A DNA stretch of 64,000 bases, taken from NCBI GenBank assembly GCA_029961685.1, contig JARWKL010000008.1, positions 32,241,619 through 32,305,618 of the forward strand. Direction: 5' to 3'. Shown one piece after another: positions 20,960 through 33,572 of the stretch (its first letter is position 1; every line of letters starts with the position of its first letter). A program made the translations under genes and the position numbers. The stretch is from Aristolochia californica. Lineage: Eukaryota; Streptophyta; Magnoliopsida; Piperales; Aristolochiaceae. Below the pieces are notes generated by a model, which had not been told where the DNA came from, ran no database searches, and saw only the letters and a program-made list of their open reading frames with translations.

Positions 20960-22986
20960 CTCCCCCTCAAGTTGGGGGTGATAAGACATCATAAATTCCC
21001 AACTTGCTGCATATGGTAGACATAATCTTGTGAGTGACTGGCTTGGTGAGAATATCTGCAACTTGACTTTGTGATGATATATGCTTCAAAGATAAGAAAC
21101 CAACTTGGAACTTTTTTTGTATAAAATGACAATCCACTTCAATATGCTTTATCCTTTCATGGAAGACTGGATTCAATGTAATGTGTATTGTTGTTTGATT
21201 GTCAGAGTATAGATCTATTGGAGCTTCTTTATAGAATCCCAATTCAGTGAGAAGAGATCTTATCCATATGAGTTCATTAATAGTGTGTGCCATGACTTTG
21301 TATTCTGCTTCTGTACTCAACCGTGCTACTACATTTTGTTTTTTTCTTTTCCATGTAACCAAATTTCCTCCAACCATTGTACAAAATCCCGAAGTAGATT
21401 TTCTGTCATCCGAGGATCCAGCCTAGTCTACATCTGAGAATCCTTCGATGTTGAAGTGACCATAGTTTTTATAGAGAAGCCCCCTTCTTAGAGCTCCTTT
21501 CAGATATCATAGTATTCTTTCAAGTGCTTGCCAATGACTAAGTTGTGGCTTGTACATGTATTGACTTACCACACTTATTGCGTATGAAATATCCGGCCTT
21601 GTTACATACAGGTAAATAAGTCGTCCCACTAGTCTTTGATATTTCCCAATATCTACATCTTCTCCAGTGCCTCCACATAATTTTGTATTTGCATCCATAG
21701 GAGTGTCTTCTGGTTTGCATCCCATCATATCTGTCTCTTCTAGTAGATCAAGGGTATACTTCCTTTGGGATAGCACAATCCCATGTCTGGATTGTAATAC
21801 TTCAATACCCAAAAATTATTTGAGTAGTCCAAGATCCTTCATCTTGAATTCAACACAGATTTTCTCCTTTGTTTTTTGAATGCCCTCAGAATCTCTACCA
21901 GTTAAAATAATATCATCAACATATACAACCAAAATCACCTTACCTCTCTGTGTGTTTTCAATAAATATTGAGTGATCTGCAGAGCATCTGTGAAAACTGG
22001 CCCGTATGATGGCTTGACTAATTTCTCAAACCATGCCCGAGGAGACTGCTTTAGACCATAGAGAGATTTTTTAAGGCGGCATACGGACTCCCCTTCAACC
22101 ACATATCTAGGTGGTTGTTGCATGTAAGTTTCTTCTTTAATATCACCATTAAGAAATGCAATTTTCACATCAAATTGATATATCGACCATGATGAATTGG
22201 CAGCAAGAGATAATAATATACGTACCGAGTTCATTTTTTCCACTGGAGAGAAGGTTTCTTCATAATCAATTCCATAGCACTGAGTATAACCTTTGGTAAC
22301 CAGTCGAGCCTTCAGTCGTGCAATTGATCCATCCGGATTATGTTTTATAGTATAAACCCACTTGCGACCAATGGGTTTTTTACCCTTGGGAAAAGGAACC
22401 AGTGACCATGTATGATTGTCAATAATAGCCTTTATTTCTTCATCCATAGCTGCCTTCCACCCTGGATGTTGTAGAGCCTCCCGATATTAGTGTGGAACAG
22501 ATATGGAGGAAATAGAAGAAAGAAACTGACAACATAAAGGTGAGAGGCGATGATGAGACACAAAATTTGAAATGGGATGAGAAGTAGAAAGTCTAGTGCA
22601 TGATCGAGGTTCTTTCCTTATAGAAATAAAGCGAGTATCATATTGAGGACCAAAAATAACTAGTGATGAAGGACTTACCTCTAGTGGATATTTTAACTCG
22701 ACAGGTGTGGTGTCGGCCACTTGTTCTGGGGTTTGAATAATCTCTATATCACGAGGCACAACCGGTCGAGGGGAACCTACTATTGAGGATAGACCAGGAG
22801 GAGCACTATCATAATAAAATGAGGAGTCTTCAAAAAATGTTACATCCTTGGGCACAAATAAACGTTGAAGAGTAGGACTGTAACAAACATAACCCTCTTG
22901 TGTGTGAGAGTATCCCAAAAAGATACGCTTTATAGATTTAGGATCAAGTTTGTTGTGTCTAGGTAATGAATTATGAACAAAATATT
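20960..22986 (-). pseudogene. Cop3 pol: RT, RNase H and integrase-RT linker
   Basis: Linker at 22487-22918 (VTFFEDSSFY, FGPQYDTRF). RT at 21935-22447 with WVYTIKHNPDGS, FDVKIAFLNGD and YGLKQSPRAWFEKL, then a frameshift near 22010. The YVDD motif is on the minus strand near 21910-21930. Thumb at 21507-21812. RNase H at 20967-21377 with STEAEYKVMA and SDNQTTIHIT. Right end is the Gyp2 insertion (target GACAT). Degraded by frameshifts and stops. Confidence 0.9.
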
Positions 22987-22991
22987 GACAT

Positions 22992-23403
22992 TGTTATGGA
23001 CTCTATAGCATCACGAGTTACCAACAGGCGTAGGAATTAATGAATGTGTTTTTCAATTTCCATGTAATTGTTTCTTGGTTTGGTTTTGTCTTTGGTTTGG
23101 GTTGGTTTAGCATTTATTGGTTTGAACCATTGACCCAAGAGGTCTTTAGGGTTTTGGACGTCCTCCACCCTATTTAAGGGGACGGCTAGGGTAACGAGAA
23201 TTATGAATTGAGTTACTTTAGCTAGCGTAATTTAGATAAACAGGTCAAGAGCTCCTTCAAGCTTTCTTCCGTTTTTCCCCCAATTCTCCTTTCCGAAATT
23301 CAATTCCCTTCAATCCCTCATTCCATCTCAACGTCAAGCAAGGTAATGGAAGGAAGAGAAAAGAGGAGGGTGACAAGATCCATGGCTCGTGAGGATCCTA
23401 ACA
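22992..23403 (+). repeat. Gyp2 5' LTR
   Basis: 412 bp, TG..CA; primer site TGGTATCAGA at 23407-23416. Gag ATG is inside at 23346. Confidence 0.96.
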
Positions 23404-24505
23404 ACGTGGTATCAGACAGGTCCATCCTCGGTGATTCCTCTTCTCCAGAGGACATACGTCAAGTACTTTCAGAACTTCAACAACGATCCACTCTTCAAAG
23501 TACTGAAATTTCTCACATCAATACTACCTTACATTTGGAATCATCTTTACAAACCATCCTCTCATAACTAGCTGCACTTCAAGCACCAACGCCACCACCA
23601 GCAACCAATTTTCAACCACAACCAGTTCCCCACCAACAATTCACGCCACCACCAAATCCACCCCTGCGCCAACCAATGGGTTCAATGGCCACTCACGCAC
23701 AAGGACCATCAACGGTTCCCAGGTACTTTAAACTTAACTTTCCTACATATGATGGCTCTAAAAATCCTTTACTGTGGTTCACGAAATGTGAAAAATTCTT
23801 CTATCATCAACAAATGGTGGAAATGGATAAGGTTACTTTGGCCGCCTACCACATGCTCGATGAAGCGCACATGTGGTTCCATCACTACCGAAATGTCCAT
23901 TCCATTCAGGATTGGCTGCACTTTAAACATGCTTGCCAGTTGAGGTTCGGACCTCCAGCTAGCAGCAACCCAGTGGGGGAATTGATCAACTAAAAACAGA
24001 CCAGCACCTTAGAAGTTTACCAAAAAACGTTCCAAGAAAGGTTGGCCCGAGCTAGTGAATTTGTTCCTCCTCACCTACATGTTCAGATTTTTAATGCTGG
24101 ATTGACAGAGGCAGTCAGATTGGAAGTGGAATTACTTGGTCCGACAAATTTGGACTCAGCAATGAATTATGCCAGAGCTGTGGAACACAAACAGAGAGTT
24201 CTAAAAGAGTCTTTAAAAGGAAAACCATTTTGGAACAGCAGAATACAGGGTACTGCATCTGGTCCACATTTTGGGTCCTCTGCCCCTAACCGAGCAGATC
24301 AGGCTACCAGTGTGCCTCCACACTCTATGCCACGTAAATTTTTGACTAAACAGGAAATGGACGCTCGAAAGGCAAAGGGCCTATGTTTTAATTGTGACGA
24401 ACAATTCCTGCCCGGACATACCTGTAAACGTTTATTCAGTATTGAACTGTTGGAAGAAGATTCAGAAGAGCTTCTTGAAAATGAAATTGTTGAAGAGGTA
24501 CAATA
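23346..24505 (+). pseudogene. Gyp2 gag
   Basis: Starts in the LTR at MEGREKRRVTRSMARED. Gag core PRYFKLNFPTYDGS, LWFTKCEKFFYHQQ; zinc knuckle CFNCDEQFLPGHTC. Stops at 23568 (CAA to TAA), 23991 (TAC to TAA) and 24504 (CAG to TAG), plus a small indel near 23534 that drops a codon. The nucleocapsid part is better kept than the N-terminal half. Confidence 0.92.
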
Positions 24506-27500
24506 GGAAGCAGAGCTCTCCCTCCATGCCATGCATGGCCTGCGTAGTTCTAATACCATGCAGGTAAAGGCCAGGTTACATCATCTCATGCTACTTGCTT
24601 TAGTTGATTCAGGCAGCACACAAAATTTTATCAGTGAACGAGCCGCGCAACAATTGGGATTGGAAATTCAACAACAAAGGGGACTCTCAGTTTCAGTGGC
24701 CAATGGGGCCAAAATTGCTAGTGTGGGGTTATGTGCTAACACCCCTTTCACCATTGAGGGGCATTCCTTTCAGGCAGATTTACTAGTCATTCCATTGGCT
24801 GGATTTGATTTGGTGCTCGGGGTCGAATGGCTCCAGTTATTAGGACCGATATTATGGGACTTTCAGGCTCGAACTATGACATTTTCAGCACCACAGGGTC
24901 AGATTACTTTACAAGGCATTGTGGCACAGGTACCTAACGCACTTCATACTTTGCAGCTTCAACACACTGGTGATGATCAGTTAGCTCCTTTACTTACAAC
25001 ATTTACGGATTTATTTAATGATCCTACAGGTCTACCACCAGTGCGTCATTGCGATCACTGCATTTGTTTAAAGTTGGGAACTGATCCCGTTGTGTTGCGG
25101 CCTTATCGTTACCCGCATATACAGAAAGATGAAATAGAACGACAGTGCATGCATATGCTCGCTCAGGGTGTGCTCCAACCCAATCGATCTCCTTTCTCCT
25201 CACCAGTGTTACTTGTACGTAAAAAAGATAAATCTTGGAGATTTTGTGTCGACTATAGGCAAATCAACTTGCACACAGTTAAGGACAAGTTCCCCATTCC
25301 AGTCGTGGACGAGTTGCTGGATGAGTTACATGGTGCTACAATTTTTACCAAATTAGATTTGAAATCGGGCTATCATCAAATACGAGTTCACCCGGCGGAT
25401 GTAGAGAAGACTGCCTTCCGCACACATCTTGGTCATTTCGAGTTCCTCGTCATGCCCTTCGGTCTCTCCAATGCACCCTCCACCTTTTAGGCCCTCATGA
25501 ATGAGGTCTTTTCATCACTTCTGCGCAACAATGTGTTAGTCTTTTTTTATGACATTCTGGTCTACAGATAAAATTGGGAAGAACATCTCCACCACTTCCA
25601 TCAGGTATTTACCATTCTACGCTCTCATCATTTGGTTTTGAATAAATCAAAATGTTCTATGGGTACATCTGAGGTGGCATATTTGGGCCATGTCATATCA
25701 GTTGTGGGCGTGAAAGTTGACCAGAGCAAGATACAAGCAGTTACAGATTGGCCGATTCCCACGTCCATCACAGCATTAAAGGGATTTTTGGGCCTCGCGG
25801 GATATTATAGAAAATTTATCCAATCTTATGGCCAGATAGTAGCACCACTCAATAACCTGCTCAAAAAAAATGCCTTCCACTGGTCTTCTTCAGCAGAACA
25901 TGCCTTGAACCTATTAAAGGAGGCCTTAGCCTCAGCGCCAGTCCTACAATTACCAGATTTTGAGAGAGACTTTGTGGTGGAATGTGATGCATCCGAGGGA
26001 GGTATAGGGGCAGTGTTACAACAATTGGGACACCCCATTGCTTATTTCAGCCGTCAGTTGGGACAACACCACCATAAGTTAGCTGCATATGAGAGGAAAT
26101 TGGTTGGGTTAGCCAAGGCTGTCCAACATTGGCGACCTTTTCTTTGGGGACGACCGTTTCTCATTCATACAGATCATTAAGTATCTTCTTGAACAGCACC
26201 TCACCACATCCCCACAGCAGCATTGGTTAACTAACTCATGGGCTTCGATTTTACGGTTCACTATAAGCTAGGTAGTTCAAATTTGGGGGCTGATGCTTTA
26301 TCACTTCGGGATAATTCAGCCACACAAATTTATGCTATCAGTCACCCACGCTCACTGGTATTAGATTCGATTCGTGAGGAGGTACATCAATATCCGGATC
26401 TCATGTCATTATATCAGGATATTCAATAGGAGACAGTAGCTCCTCATTGGACGATTCAGGACTGTCTCATACTCTACAAAAACAGGATTTTTTTGCATAA
26501 TACATCCCCACTTCTTCACAGCATCCTGTCCTCTATCCATGATAGCACACATGAGGGTCGACAAAAAACATATTTCCGAATCAGTCGGGACTTTTACTGG
26601 AAGGGCATGAAGAGCACAATTGCTGATTATGTAGCTGCTTGTCAGATTTGTCAAAGAAACAAGGTCGAATCTTTAATTCCGCCCAACCTATTGCAACCTC
26701 TGCAACTACCATCTCAAATCTAGTCTGATATTTCCATGGACTTCATTGCTAGACTTCCCATTTCATCAGGTAAATTGGTGATATTCGTTGTTGTTGATCG
26801 GTTTTCAAAATATGGGCACTTCCTTGCTTTGGCGCATCCATATACTGCTGCTCAGGTCGCTCAATTATTTATGGACAACATTGTCCGATTACATGGAATT
26901 CCCTCATCCATTATCAGTGACAGGGATGCGATTTTTACCAGTCTCTTTTGGAAGGAATTATTCAAATTACAGGGCACCCAATTTGCATTTTTGTCTGCCT
27001 ATCATCCACAAATGGATGGCCAAACAGAGGTTGTCAATCGCATGATTGAAATGTATCTTCGTTGTTTTGTGGGGGACGCACCTAGAAGATGGGTGAAATG
27101 GCTTTCATGGGCAGAATTTTTCTATAACACATCTTACCACACAGCACTGGGCACTACTCCTTTCAGGGTAGTTTATGGTAGAGATCCACCTCATTTGTTA
27201 CCATATGAACCTGGGGCATCCAAAGTCGTCACTTTGGACCAAGCATTAGCTGAAAGAGATGCTATGCTCACTGAGGTACGTACACATCTGCAGGAGGCCC
27301 AACACTCTATGAAACGCTTTTATGATAAGAAGCACCGGGAGGCATCTTATTGCCCTGGAGACTATGTGTGGTTAAAGCCTCAACACTACCGCCAGCTGTC
27401 CCTGACTGCAGCCAAGGGCCATAAGCTGTCTCCAAAATATTATGGTCCATTTCCGATATTGGACCAAATTGGGCCCGTGGCATACCTCTTGCAGCTACCA

Positions 27501-27833
27501 CCGGAAGCAAAGATCCACAATGTATTTCACGTCTCCCAATTGAAGCCCTTTCAGGGTGACTCGCCCCTACTACACACTCCACTGCCGCCACTACATGAGA
27601 GCAAAGTCCTTTCTATTTTGGCTCAGGTAATACAAGCACGCCACATTCAAGGGGATTGGGAAATTCTTGTCCAGTGGACAGATACCGATCCCAGTGACAC
27701 CACATGGGAGCCGTTATCAGCATTTCGACTTTTATATCCTTCCTTCGAGCTTGAGGACAAGCTCTTTCTCCAGGAGGGGGGTGATGTTATGGACTCTATA
27801 GCATCACGAGTTACCAACAGGCGTAGGAATTAA
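24506..27833 (+). pseudogene. Gyp2 pol: PR-RT-RH-IN-chromodomain
   Basis: 24531-25490 is open for protease (LVDSGSTQNFI) and RT up to SNAPSTF; the next codon is CAG to [11 protein letters not shown] at 25540-25560 replaces FFDD. RNase H and connection are at 25632-26180, followed by a small deletion near 26178. Integrase to C terminus is open for 365 codons (26736-27833): MDFIARLP, VVVDRFSKYGHF, SDRDAIF, QTEVVNRMIEMY, GPF, VFHVSQLKPF, ILVQWTDTDPSDTTWE, FELEDKLFLQEGGD. The frame crosses the polypurine tract and stops 49 bp inside the 3' LTR. It is the best view of the intact C terminus in this window. Confidence 0.94.
27772..27784 (+). other. Gyp2 polypurine tract
   Basis: AGGAGGGGGGTGA before the 3' LTR; in frame it encodes part of QEGGD. 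Confidence 0.88.
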
Positions 27834-28197
27834 TGAATGTGTTTTTTAATTTCCATGTAATTGTTTCTTGGTTTGGTTTTGTCTTTGGTTTGGGTTGGTT
27901 TAGCATTTATTGGTTTGAACCGTTGACCCAAGAGGTCTTTAGGGTTTGTGACGTCCTCCACCCTATTGAAGGGGACGGCTAGGGTAATGAGAATTATGAA
28001 TTGAGTTCACTTTAGCTAGCGTAATTTAGATAAACAGGTCAAGAGCTCCTTCAAGCTCTCTTCCGTTTTTCCCCCAATTCTCCTTTCCGAAATTCAATTC
28101 CCTTCAACCCCTCATTCCATCTCAACGTCAAGCAAGGTAATGGAAGGAAGAGAAGAGAGGAGGGTGACAAGATCCATGGCTCGTGAGGATCCTAACA
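27785..28197 (+). repeat. Gyp2 3' LTR
   Basis: 413 bp, TGTTATGGACTC to CCTAACA, then the GACAT duplicate. Confidence 0.96.
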
Positions 28198-28202
28198 GAC
28201 AT

Positions 28203-28547
28203 CGAAAGACTTTCAAAGGTAATGAAAATGGATCATCATTCGGTAATAATCTAAAGTAAGGAGATTTATTACCAAGAATGGTAGATGGTAGATGATTTAT
28301 AAGAAAGCAAGTCGTAAGGACGGCACGAGGCCAATAAAAGTATGGAACTTTCATGGCGTATAATAAACCTCGTGCTACCTCAAGAATATGACAATTTTTT
28401 CATTCGGCTATACCATTTTGTTGAGGAGTGTAGGCACATGATGTTTGATGGATAATGCCATTTTCTTAACAAAAAGAGTCAAGGTCTTTGGAAACATATT
28501 CTTTGGCATTATCAAACCGGAGAACTTTTATTTTCAGACCAAATTGT
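28203..28547 (-). pseudogene. Cop3 integrase fragment
   Basis: Continues the Cop3 reading beyond Gyp2: LLPNDDPFSLPLKVF, MKVPYFYWPRAVL, and near 28390-28540 the QTSCAYTPQQNG block and a DNAKEY catalytic block. At about 28547 the sequence jumps to gag. The integrase N terminus and protease are missing. Confidence 0.85.
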
Positions 28548-29520
28548 TTGATGGATTAGCCCTTGTCAATTCTGACTGTCCATTGGCTTTATAGTATATT
28601 TCTTTATAATGGCCATATTGTCCACAGTAAGTGCATGCCCTATAATAGCATTGATCTATAGTGTGGCCAATTTTTTTACAGTGAGTACATTCTTTCCCTT
28701 CTGTTATGCCAACACCAATCCTTCCACCTCTTCCTCAGTCTCCTCTATAAGCTCTACCTCGGCCTCGGCCTCGGTCAGATGATGATCCTATATGATCGGA
28801 ATAAATGGCGGATGATACATCAGTAGTGGAGGAACAGGTTTTTGGAATACGAAAGTGTTGCGCACACATCATCAAACTTTGGGACAATAGAAGCACTCAA
28901 AAGTTGACTCTTGGCAATCTCAAGATGGGGTGTAACATTTGCAAGACCAATAGTAGTAATTAAGGCTTCCTTCTATTTGTCTTGGATAGAAATATCAGTG
29001 GTTGGAGGCTGAGCTAACTTCCACTCTTGAAGAAAGCCTCTATAACGGGCCAGGTACTCATGGAAATTTTCTCCTTGTTTAGTATTCAACATTCTTTGGA
29101 GAATATCATAGGGTCTTTGTAGAGTATCCGCGAATGAGTACAGTTAATCACATGTCTCCTAAATTTGTTTAGCAGTGTCAAGATGAATAAAATTATTGGA
29201 GACATGTTCTTACATGCTATTGATTAGCCAACTAATTACCAAAGTATCATTTTTTAGACATTTTATATAAAAAATATCATCTTCATCAATAGGTGGTCCT
29301 CGAGTGGCGAGGTGACCAAGTAGGTCCTTTGTTATAAGGAACCTCAGAACCAATGTGGACCAACTCATAAAATTTGATGCCCCACGTAAGGGTATGATGG
29401 TGATTCTTAGTATATCACCTTTGATATTCAAATTTTCTTCAGTCCCGATAGGCCATTCTTCAAAAAAGATTCTAATAATAACACCAAGTAGTACTTCTTC
29501 AATCAACTCGATGTATGGGG
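28548..29520 (-). pseudogene. Cop3 gag
   Basis: Two zinc knuckles and an RG-rich stretch (28600-28770) follow a UBN2-type capsid region whose clearest part is 29210-29506 (LRGASNFMSWSTLVLRFL, DEDDIFYIKCLKNDTLVISW). Frameshifts and stops separate the parts. Same family as the Cop5 gag at 48640-49594. Confidence 0.85.
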
Positions 29521-29941
29521 AATTTTAGCATTGATGCTAAATTATTATTCTGATTTTTTTCTCTAATACCACTCATAAGAGACTAAATAACAATCTTCTA
29601 TATCAGGGAACTCTTATCCTAAGAAAAAAATTCCAATAATCTGATCTTGGACTGGTCTTGGTAAACAAAATTTCCAAACCCAAACTGTTTTGATAGCTCC
29701 TTCTAAATAGAGAGGCATGCATTTCCATAATATAATAAGATAAAATAATTCACATATTCATCCTTGAATCATCTTCTAAATTTTGAAACCAATAACATGA
29801 AAGGGAAAAAAATAATTTTGAACACTTATCTCTCGGCTTGTGTTCCTCCTTCATAAAATAGCCTTCTTTCAGTGGTGTTGATCATCACTTCTCTAGAGCA
29901 TTCCTTTGATGAGGGATCCTAAATATAATGCTCTGATGCCA
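29521..29941 (-). other. Cop3 leader and primer site
   Basis: Non-coding leader between LTR and gag. Primer site CTCTGATGCCA on the plus strand (29931-29941), one base off the usual complement of initiator Met tRNA. Confidence 0.8.
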
Positions 29942-30521
29942 TATTAAATTTAGGATCCCTTTTCCATAATTCTGAGCAAGAGAAATAAGAAAGAGAAAGA
30001 AGAAAAGGGTAGAAGAGCTCTCGGGTAGAGAGAAGAAAAAATAAAAGAGCAAAGAGAGGTTGCGCCAAGCAAAGAGAGAGAGAGAGGAAGTAACTCGAGA
30101 ATGAGATGTGTAACTTGATGAATTCAGAATTACAACTCCTCTATTTACAGTAGAGGAAGAGTTATATTCCTTATACAATTAGTCTTTCAATCCTAATTAC
30201 ATTCCAACTCTAACTCTCTAAGATAAGTATATCAAAACCAATCTACTAGAAGAATAATATGATTTGAACTAGGACTCTTTCTTCATTCACATGAATATAA
30301 GGGAGAAGGCCAGCTCGTGGCCTTATCCTTGCGGGTTCCTCATGATCTTCTAGCTCATTTTGATAAGGTTGACAACTCGTGAGATATTTGTGGGTCCCAC
30401 TTGATCTTCAAGTCTTCTAACTCAATTCAGCTTGTGCTTCTTAATTCCTTAACTCGTGCTTGCTTGGGTGAGGACTCTTCTTGGTTTCCAACGTCCTCAT
30501 GGTGGGTCCCACATTGTAACA
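29942..30521 (-). repeat. Cop3 5' LTR (type 4)
   Basis: 580 bp; the left end reads TATTAAATTTAGG where the other copy has TGTTGAATTTAGG. The right end TTGTAACA is followed by the ATGAA duplicate. Confidence 0.9.
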
Positions 30522-30526
30522 ATGAA

Positions 30527-31304
30527 GAAGCCCATTACCCTCACAAAACGATTTAAACTCATTAGACAAATATTTCTTAGCATTATCGGATCTAAGGATT
30601 TCAATTTTTTTTCCGAATTGCATTAGAACCTTTGCATGAAAGTTTTTAAAAATTGAAAGAATTTATAATCATTCTTTAAACAAAAACAACCAAGTCACTC
30701 GGGTTAAATCATCCACAAAAGTAACAAAATATTGAACCTGAGAAATGTTAGAGACCTTTAAAGGGCCGCATACATCAGAATGTATTAATGCAAATAGAAC
30801 AGTACTAGTAGTTGTAAGACATGGAGAATATGTACTCCTAACATGCTTACTTAATTGGCATACCTCACAATTGAAATTAGACAAAGATTTAAGAGAAGGA
30901 ACTAAAGAACGAAGTGACGAGGTAGATGGATGACCAAGCCGGTTGTGCCACAGTTGAGCCTTGGATGTAGTGGATGAAATAGCAGCTAGAGGTGGAAAAG
31001 TAAAATAGTATAAACCCCCTTTTTTATGGCTTCCAAAAATCACTTGTTTTGTAGTTAAATTCTGAAATATACACAAAGATGGTGAGAAGGTGACAAAATA
31101 ATTCAATTGTTTGGTTAATTGACTAACAGAGAGCAAATTTAACAGAAATTGAGAAACAAATAACATATCTTGGAGAGGAATGGACGCGGTAAGAGAAGAG
31201 GAACCCTTGCCAAACACCTTGGTTTGGGAACCATTAGCAATAGTGACAAATTTATGAGGAAGACATGGGGACAATGAATGAAGCATGTGTTTGTCACCTG
31301 ACAA
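30527..31304 (-). pseudogene. Cop2 protease and integrase N-terminus
   Basis: 211 open codons at 30669-31304 cover the end of the protease (FVTIANGSQTKV, DMLFVSQFLLNLLSVSQ), the GAG-pre-integrase zinc-binding part (HNRLGHPSTSSLRS, CEVCQLSKHVRS) and the first catalytic Asp of integrase (HSDVCGPLKVSN). The core with SDNAKKY is at 30560-30600. Cut on the left by Cop3, beyond which integrase resumes at 20371. Confidence 0.9.
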
Positions 31305-32230
31305 GTGTTCAGAAGTCCTGGAAGGATTTTAGCTTCTGAATTGCAGCATAGTCTTCCACAGAAATAGTCACATTCCCGGAATGAGAATCAGTCCTATCCT
31401 CCTTCTTCTCAACATTAATTGAGGCTGGATTGGCTGTCGCCCAATCAAGCTTGCCTTGAAGTTTCCAGCATGAGTCCACAAGGTGGTTCTAACCACCACA
31501 GTAAGTGCACAATCGAGGATCAGTGCAGGAATGGGTCAGACCCGTTCAACCACCTCTATTGTGGCCTCGTCTTGTATTTCTGCCGTGTCCTCGAAATGGG
31601 GATGATGTACCCAATTACTAGAGAACATAGCTGATGGAGCATCAATCGGAGAAGGAGGAGATGTATCAGGAGTCTATAACAACATAGCACTGATGTCATC
31701 AAAAGAGGGAAGACCATATGAACTGAGAAGCTGAGTCTTAGCCACCTCTAGATACCGCTTAATATTGGTAAGGCAAATAGCCGATGCAGGGCCTTGGGAT
31801 TTTTTTATTGAACAACAATGTCGGTAGAGTATAGTTGAGCAATTTTCCATTCTTGGAGAAGGTCACGAAATCAGGCTAAAAACTCATGAATATTATCTCA
31901 TTGTTTGGTAGCTAGCATTCTTTGGAAAACATCATATACTATTTGCAACGAGGCGGTATTGGAATAGAGCTTAGCACGTGTCCCAAATATCCTTGGAAGT
32001 TTCCAAGTGGACCACATTATTAAAGACATACTCTTCCATGCTGTTAATAAGCCAACTAATAACCATGTTATCATTTTTTACCCATTTACGGTAGACTTCA
32101 TCTTCTTCATCAATCGGAGGAGGGATTCTGATAACATGACTGAGAAGGTCACGGGTAATGAGAACCCACCCTCTGTACCGATTGTGACCAGCTGAGGTAA
32201 TTGGAAAGACCTCTTATTGGAATTATAGTA
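31305..32230 (-). pseudogene. Cop2 gag
   Basis: Decayed copia gag in several frames. The UBN2-type core (DEEDEVYRKWVKND, VISWLINSMEEYV) lies at about 32000-32130 on the minus strand, and an RG-rich part near 31540-31600. No long ORF remains. The listed plus-strand ORFs here are antisense chance. Confidence 0.75.
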
Positions 32231-33135
32231 ATTTGGAGTACTTATTACTCATATGTCCACTCTCCAAGTTAACGCAAATCAACTAGTGAGGTCAATTGTC
32301 AAAGGGGCTCAAATAACAATTACACAACGTAAGTTGAAGCACCCGTAGATCAAATTAGCCTAAAAAATAAATAGAGAATATTTTCACGAGAATAAGCACC
32401 AAATCATAGAAAATTTGGTGCTTTTGTCAAGTGATAACAAGAACTTCTCTATACAACTTCTCTTATATTTATAAAAAAAAAAATTAGAGAGAAGAGAATA
32501 GATGAAACTCTTATCCTTAATCCAAACTCAACCACAAAACCGAGAGCAACTTTAGAAAAGGCCTTTCTTGGCAAACTGACAACAATTTCTTAGAAAAATA
32601 AATTCCAACTCAAGGGAATACTTCAACACAAAACAAGATTCAATTGCTGAATTTCAAATGCAAAAAATAATAGGGATAAGTGAGTGCTGGAATTTCATCA
32701 AACATATAATGGTCATCCAACAACATAACACACTCCCATGAATAACATTAGATAATAGAATTGACAACAACATACGCTGCAATCCCATATCAACAATGTT
32801 TGATTCCCGTTACATAAATGTAACTGAATCAAAATAACAAACAAAAAAAAAAAACCTTTGATCAATCATGTAATTTTGCTACAAGATGATCAAGACTACA
32901 ACATCCTTTTGGTCATACAAGATAAATATTCACAATGCTTATGAAGTTTATCTTGACTTGACATGAATCAATAATTCAAGAAGAGGGAAAAAATTGAAAC
33001 CATAAAGAGAGAGTATGAAAAAAAAACACTAGATTTTACCTATCTCTTCATAGCAGAACTCCTTCTATAAACAACTTATTGAATGGTTGACATAACTACT
33101 TGAATAGGGATCCTAACCTCCATGCTTTGATACCA
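32231..33135 (-). other. Cop2 leader and primer site
   Basis: Non-coding. Primer site CTTTGATACCA at 33125-33135 (one change). The stretch 32500-33135 is repeated at 17321-17770, and 32400-32530 is present inverted at 38447-38567. Confidence 0.8.
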
Positions 33136-33160
33136 TGTAGAATTTAGGACTCCATGAGAA

Positions 33161-33572
33161 TGTTAGGATCCTCACGAGCCATGGATCTTGTCACCCTCCT
33201 CTCTTCTCTTCCTTCCATCACCTTGTTTGACGTTCAGATGGAATGAGGGATTGATGGGTATTGAATTTCGGAAAGGAGAATTGGGGCAAAATGGAAGAGA
33301 GCTTGAAGGAACTCTTGACCTATTTATCTAATTTACTCTAGCTAAAGTAGACTCAATTCATACTTCTCATTACCCTAGTCGTCCCCTTAAATAGGGTTGA
33401 GGACGTCCAAAACACTAAAGACCTCTTGGGTCAATGGTTCAAACCAATAAATGCTAAACCAAACCAAAACAAAGACAAAACCAAACCAAGAAACAATTAC
33501 ATGGAAATTGAAAAACATGTTCATTAATTCCTACGCCTGTTGGTAACTCATGATGCTATAGAGTCCATAACA
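33161..33572 (-). repeat. Gyp3 3' LTR
   Basis: 412 bp, on the plus strand TGTTAGGATCC to GTCCATAACA. The polypurine tract lies just right of it (TCACCCCCCTCCTG, plus strand). Confidence 0.96.

Larger units (their letters stand above)
22992..28197 (+). mobile_element. Gyp2: full-length Ty3/gypsy chromovirus
   Basis: 5206 bp, LTRs 412 and 413 bp with about nine substitutions and one indel by eye (about 98% identical), exact target duplication GACAT (22987-22991 and 28198-28202). Same family as Gyp1, Gyp3 and Gyp4. Inserted opposite to Cop3 inside its integrase gene. It is the innermost element of the deepest nest. Confidence 0.96.
20372..30521 (-). mobile_element. Cop3: Ty1/copia element interrupted by Gyp2
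   Basis: LTRs at 20372-20959 and 29942-30521, target duplication ATGAA exact (20367-20371 and 30522-30526). Without Gyp2 it is about 4.9 kb. Inserted into the integrase region of Cop2 in the same orientation. About 0.9 kb covering protease and integrase N terminus is deleted near 28547 relative to Cop5, its closest relative here. Confidence 0.93.
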
